Shown: piece after piece, positions 13,221 to 13,636 of the stretch
How positions within the stretch are numbered: the first letter of the stretch is position 1
Layout: the number at the start of each line of letters is the position of its first letter
NCBI GenBank assembly: GCA_002360555.1
Contig: DEQS01000106.1
Span: 1 to 13,636 of the forward strand
DNA length: 13,636 nucleotides
Origin: Chloracidobacterium sp. UBA3360
GTDB lineage: Bacteria; Acidobacteriota; Blastocatellia; Pyrinomonadales; Pyrinomonadaceae
Direction of reading: 5' to 3'
Notes under the pieces: generated by a model
What the model was told of the DNA's origin: nothing
What the model saw: the letters and a program-made list of their open reading frames with translations, nothing else
Databases searched by the model: none
Program-made: the position numbers and the translations under genes

Positions 13221-13636
13221 ATGAACGATAAAACTCGCAGATACGTCGAATGCGGCCAGCGTTGCCGTCAATGGATAGTTGATTTCGTCGCGCTCATTCC
13301 GGGCGGCAGTTTGTTCGAAACCAAAACCGCTTTGCTGACTGCCATTGTCAACGAGCTCGAAAACCTTGCCGGAGCGGTCGCGTCATTTGTCGGCGAAGGC
13401 CTCAGTGCCACCGATGTCAAAGGCTCCGAACGCATCGACCTGCTCGATATTATGGCAAAGGTCCGCAACGCCGCACGCGCCGCCGAATTTGATAACCCCG
13501 GCACACGCGACCGTTACCGCTACACAACAACAATGGCAGATCAGGCCTTGCTCGCCGCCGGACGAAGCTTTGCCTTAGGTGAGCCTGACGATGGCAGCTT
13601 GCTCACCAGCTATGGTGCACCCTCGCACTGGTGGTC
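13221..13636 (+). CDS. Uncharacterised protein, 3' end outside window
   Basis: The frame is open from ATG 13221 to the right edge (138 complete codons). The ribosome binding site AGGAGG is perfect but lies a rather long 13 bases from the ATG. The protein is mostly helical and soluble, with no signal peptide. It starts MNDKTRRYVECGQRCRQWI, has a long Ala/Leu-rich middle, and later ARAAEFDNPGTRDRYRY and MADQALLAAGRSFA. From memory, the pattern of Arg-rich helix, DxPG, YR, then DQALL and AR/GR-x-F recalls a group of uncharacterised proteins of about 200 aa that occur in several copies in Acidobacteriota-type genomes. I could not check this and assign no function. The strong promoter and ribosome binding site suggest high expression. 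Confidence 0.8.
   Translation, partial: MNDKTRRYVECGQRCRQWIVDFVALIPGGSLFETKTALLTAIVNELENLAGAVASFVGEGLSATDVKGSERIDLLDIMAKVRNAARAAEFDNPGTRDRYRYTTTMADQALLAAGRSFALGEPDDGSLLTSYGAPSHWW

Overview
The window (about 50% GC, dense genes, short intergenic gaps) reads as chromosomal DNA of a Gram-negative aerobic bacterium. The gene set fits Acidobacteriota, probably class Blastocatellia: an S9 and an M1 secreted peptidase in tandem, System II cytochrome c maturation (ResB/CcsA), haem-copper oxidase assembly genes, and a c-di-AMP riboswitch. That placement is an inference from protein character, not a database match.

Layout, left to right. (1) 1-3062, plus strand: the 3' part of an S9 prolyl-oligopeptidase-type peptidase and a complete secreted M1 aminopeptidase, 6 bp apart, probably one operon. 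(2) 3063-3510: no protein gene, but a compact RNA locus. It holds a decamer repeat, a strong stem-loop terminator, and on the minus strand a clear c-di-AMP (ydaO-yuaA class) riboswitch aptamer with its own promoter and terminator and no gene behind it. (3) 5583-3511, minus strand: ctaB (haem O synthase), cytochrome c oxidase subunit III and a DUF420/CtaM-like membrane protein, tightly packed and coupled. (4) 5584-5743: divergent promoter region. (5) 5744-8874, plus strand: resB and an unusually long ccsA. (6) 11692-8877, minus strand: an S41 C-terminal-processing-peptidase homologue that has lost its catalytic Ser and Lys, a terminator, then an AAC(6')-like GNAT acetyltransferase followed without a gap by a secreted Lys/Pro/Glu-rich protein. 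(7) 11693-11840: divergent region with a 77-bp palindrome. (8) 11841-12311: ruvX, plus strand. (9) 12774-12349, minus strand: small single-TM hypothetical. (10) 12775-13220: minus-strand terminator, a 21-bp tandem array of about 10.5 copies, a near-consensus promoter and a strong ribosome binding site, leading into an uncharacterised gene that runs off the right edge.

How it fits together: regions 3-5 form a respiratory block. CtaB makes haem O for haem-copper oxidases, subunit III belongs to the oxidase, CtaM-like proteins help oxidase maturation, and ResB/CcsA attach haem to the c-type cytochromes that feed the oxidase. The two arms diverge from one 160-bp region whose proposed -10 elements share the same 10-mer. 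The main non-routine items are the apparently free-standing c-di-AMP riboswitch RNA, the S41 pseudoprotease, and the indel-free 21-bp array upstream of the last gene.
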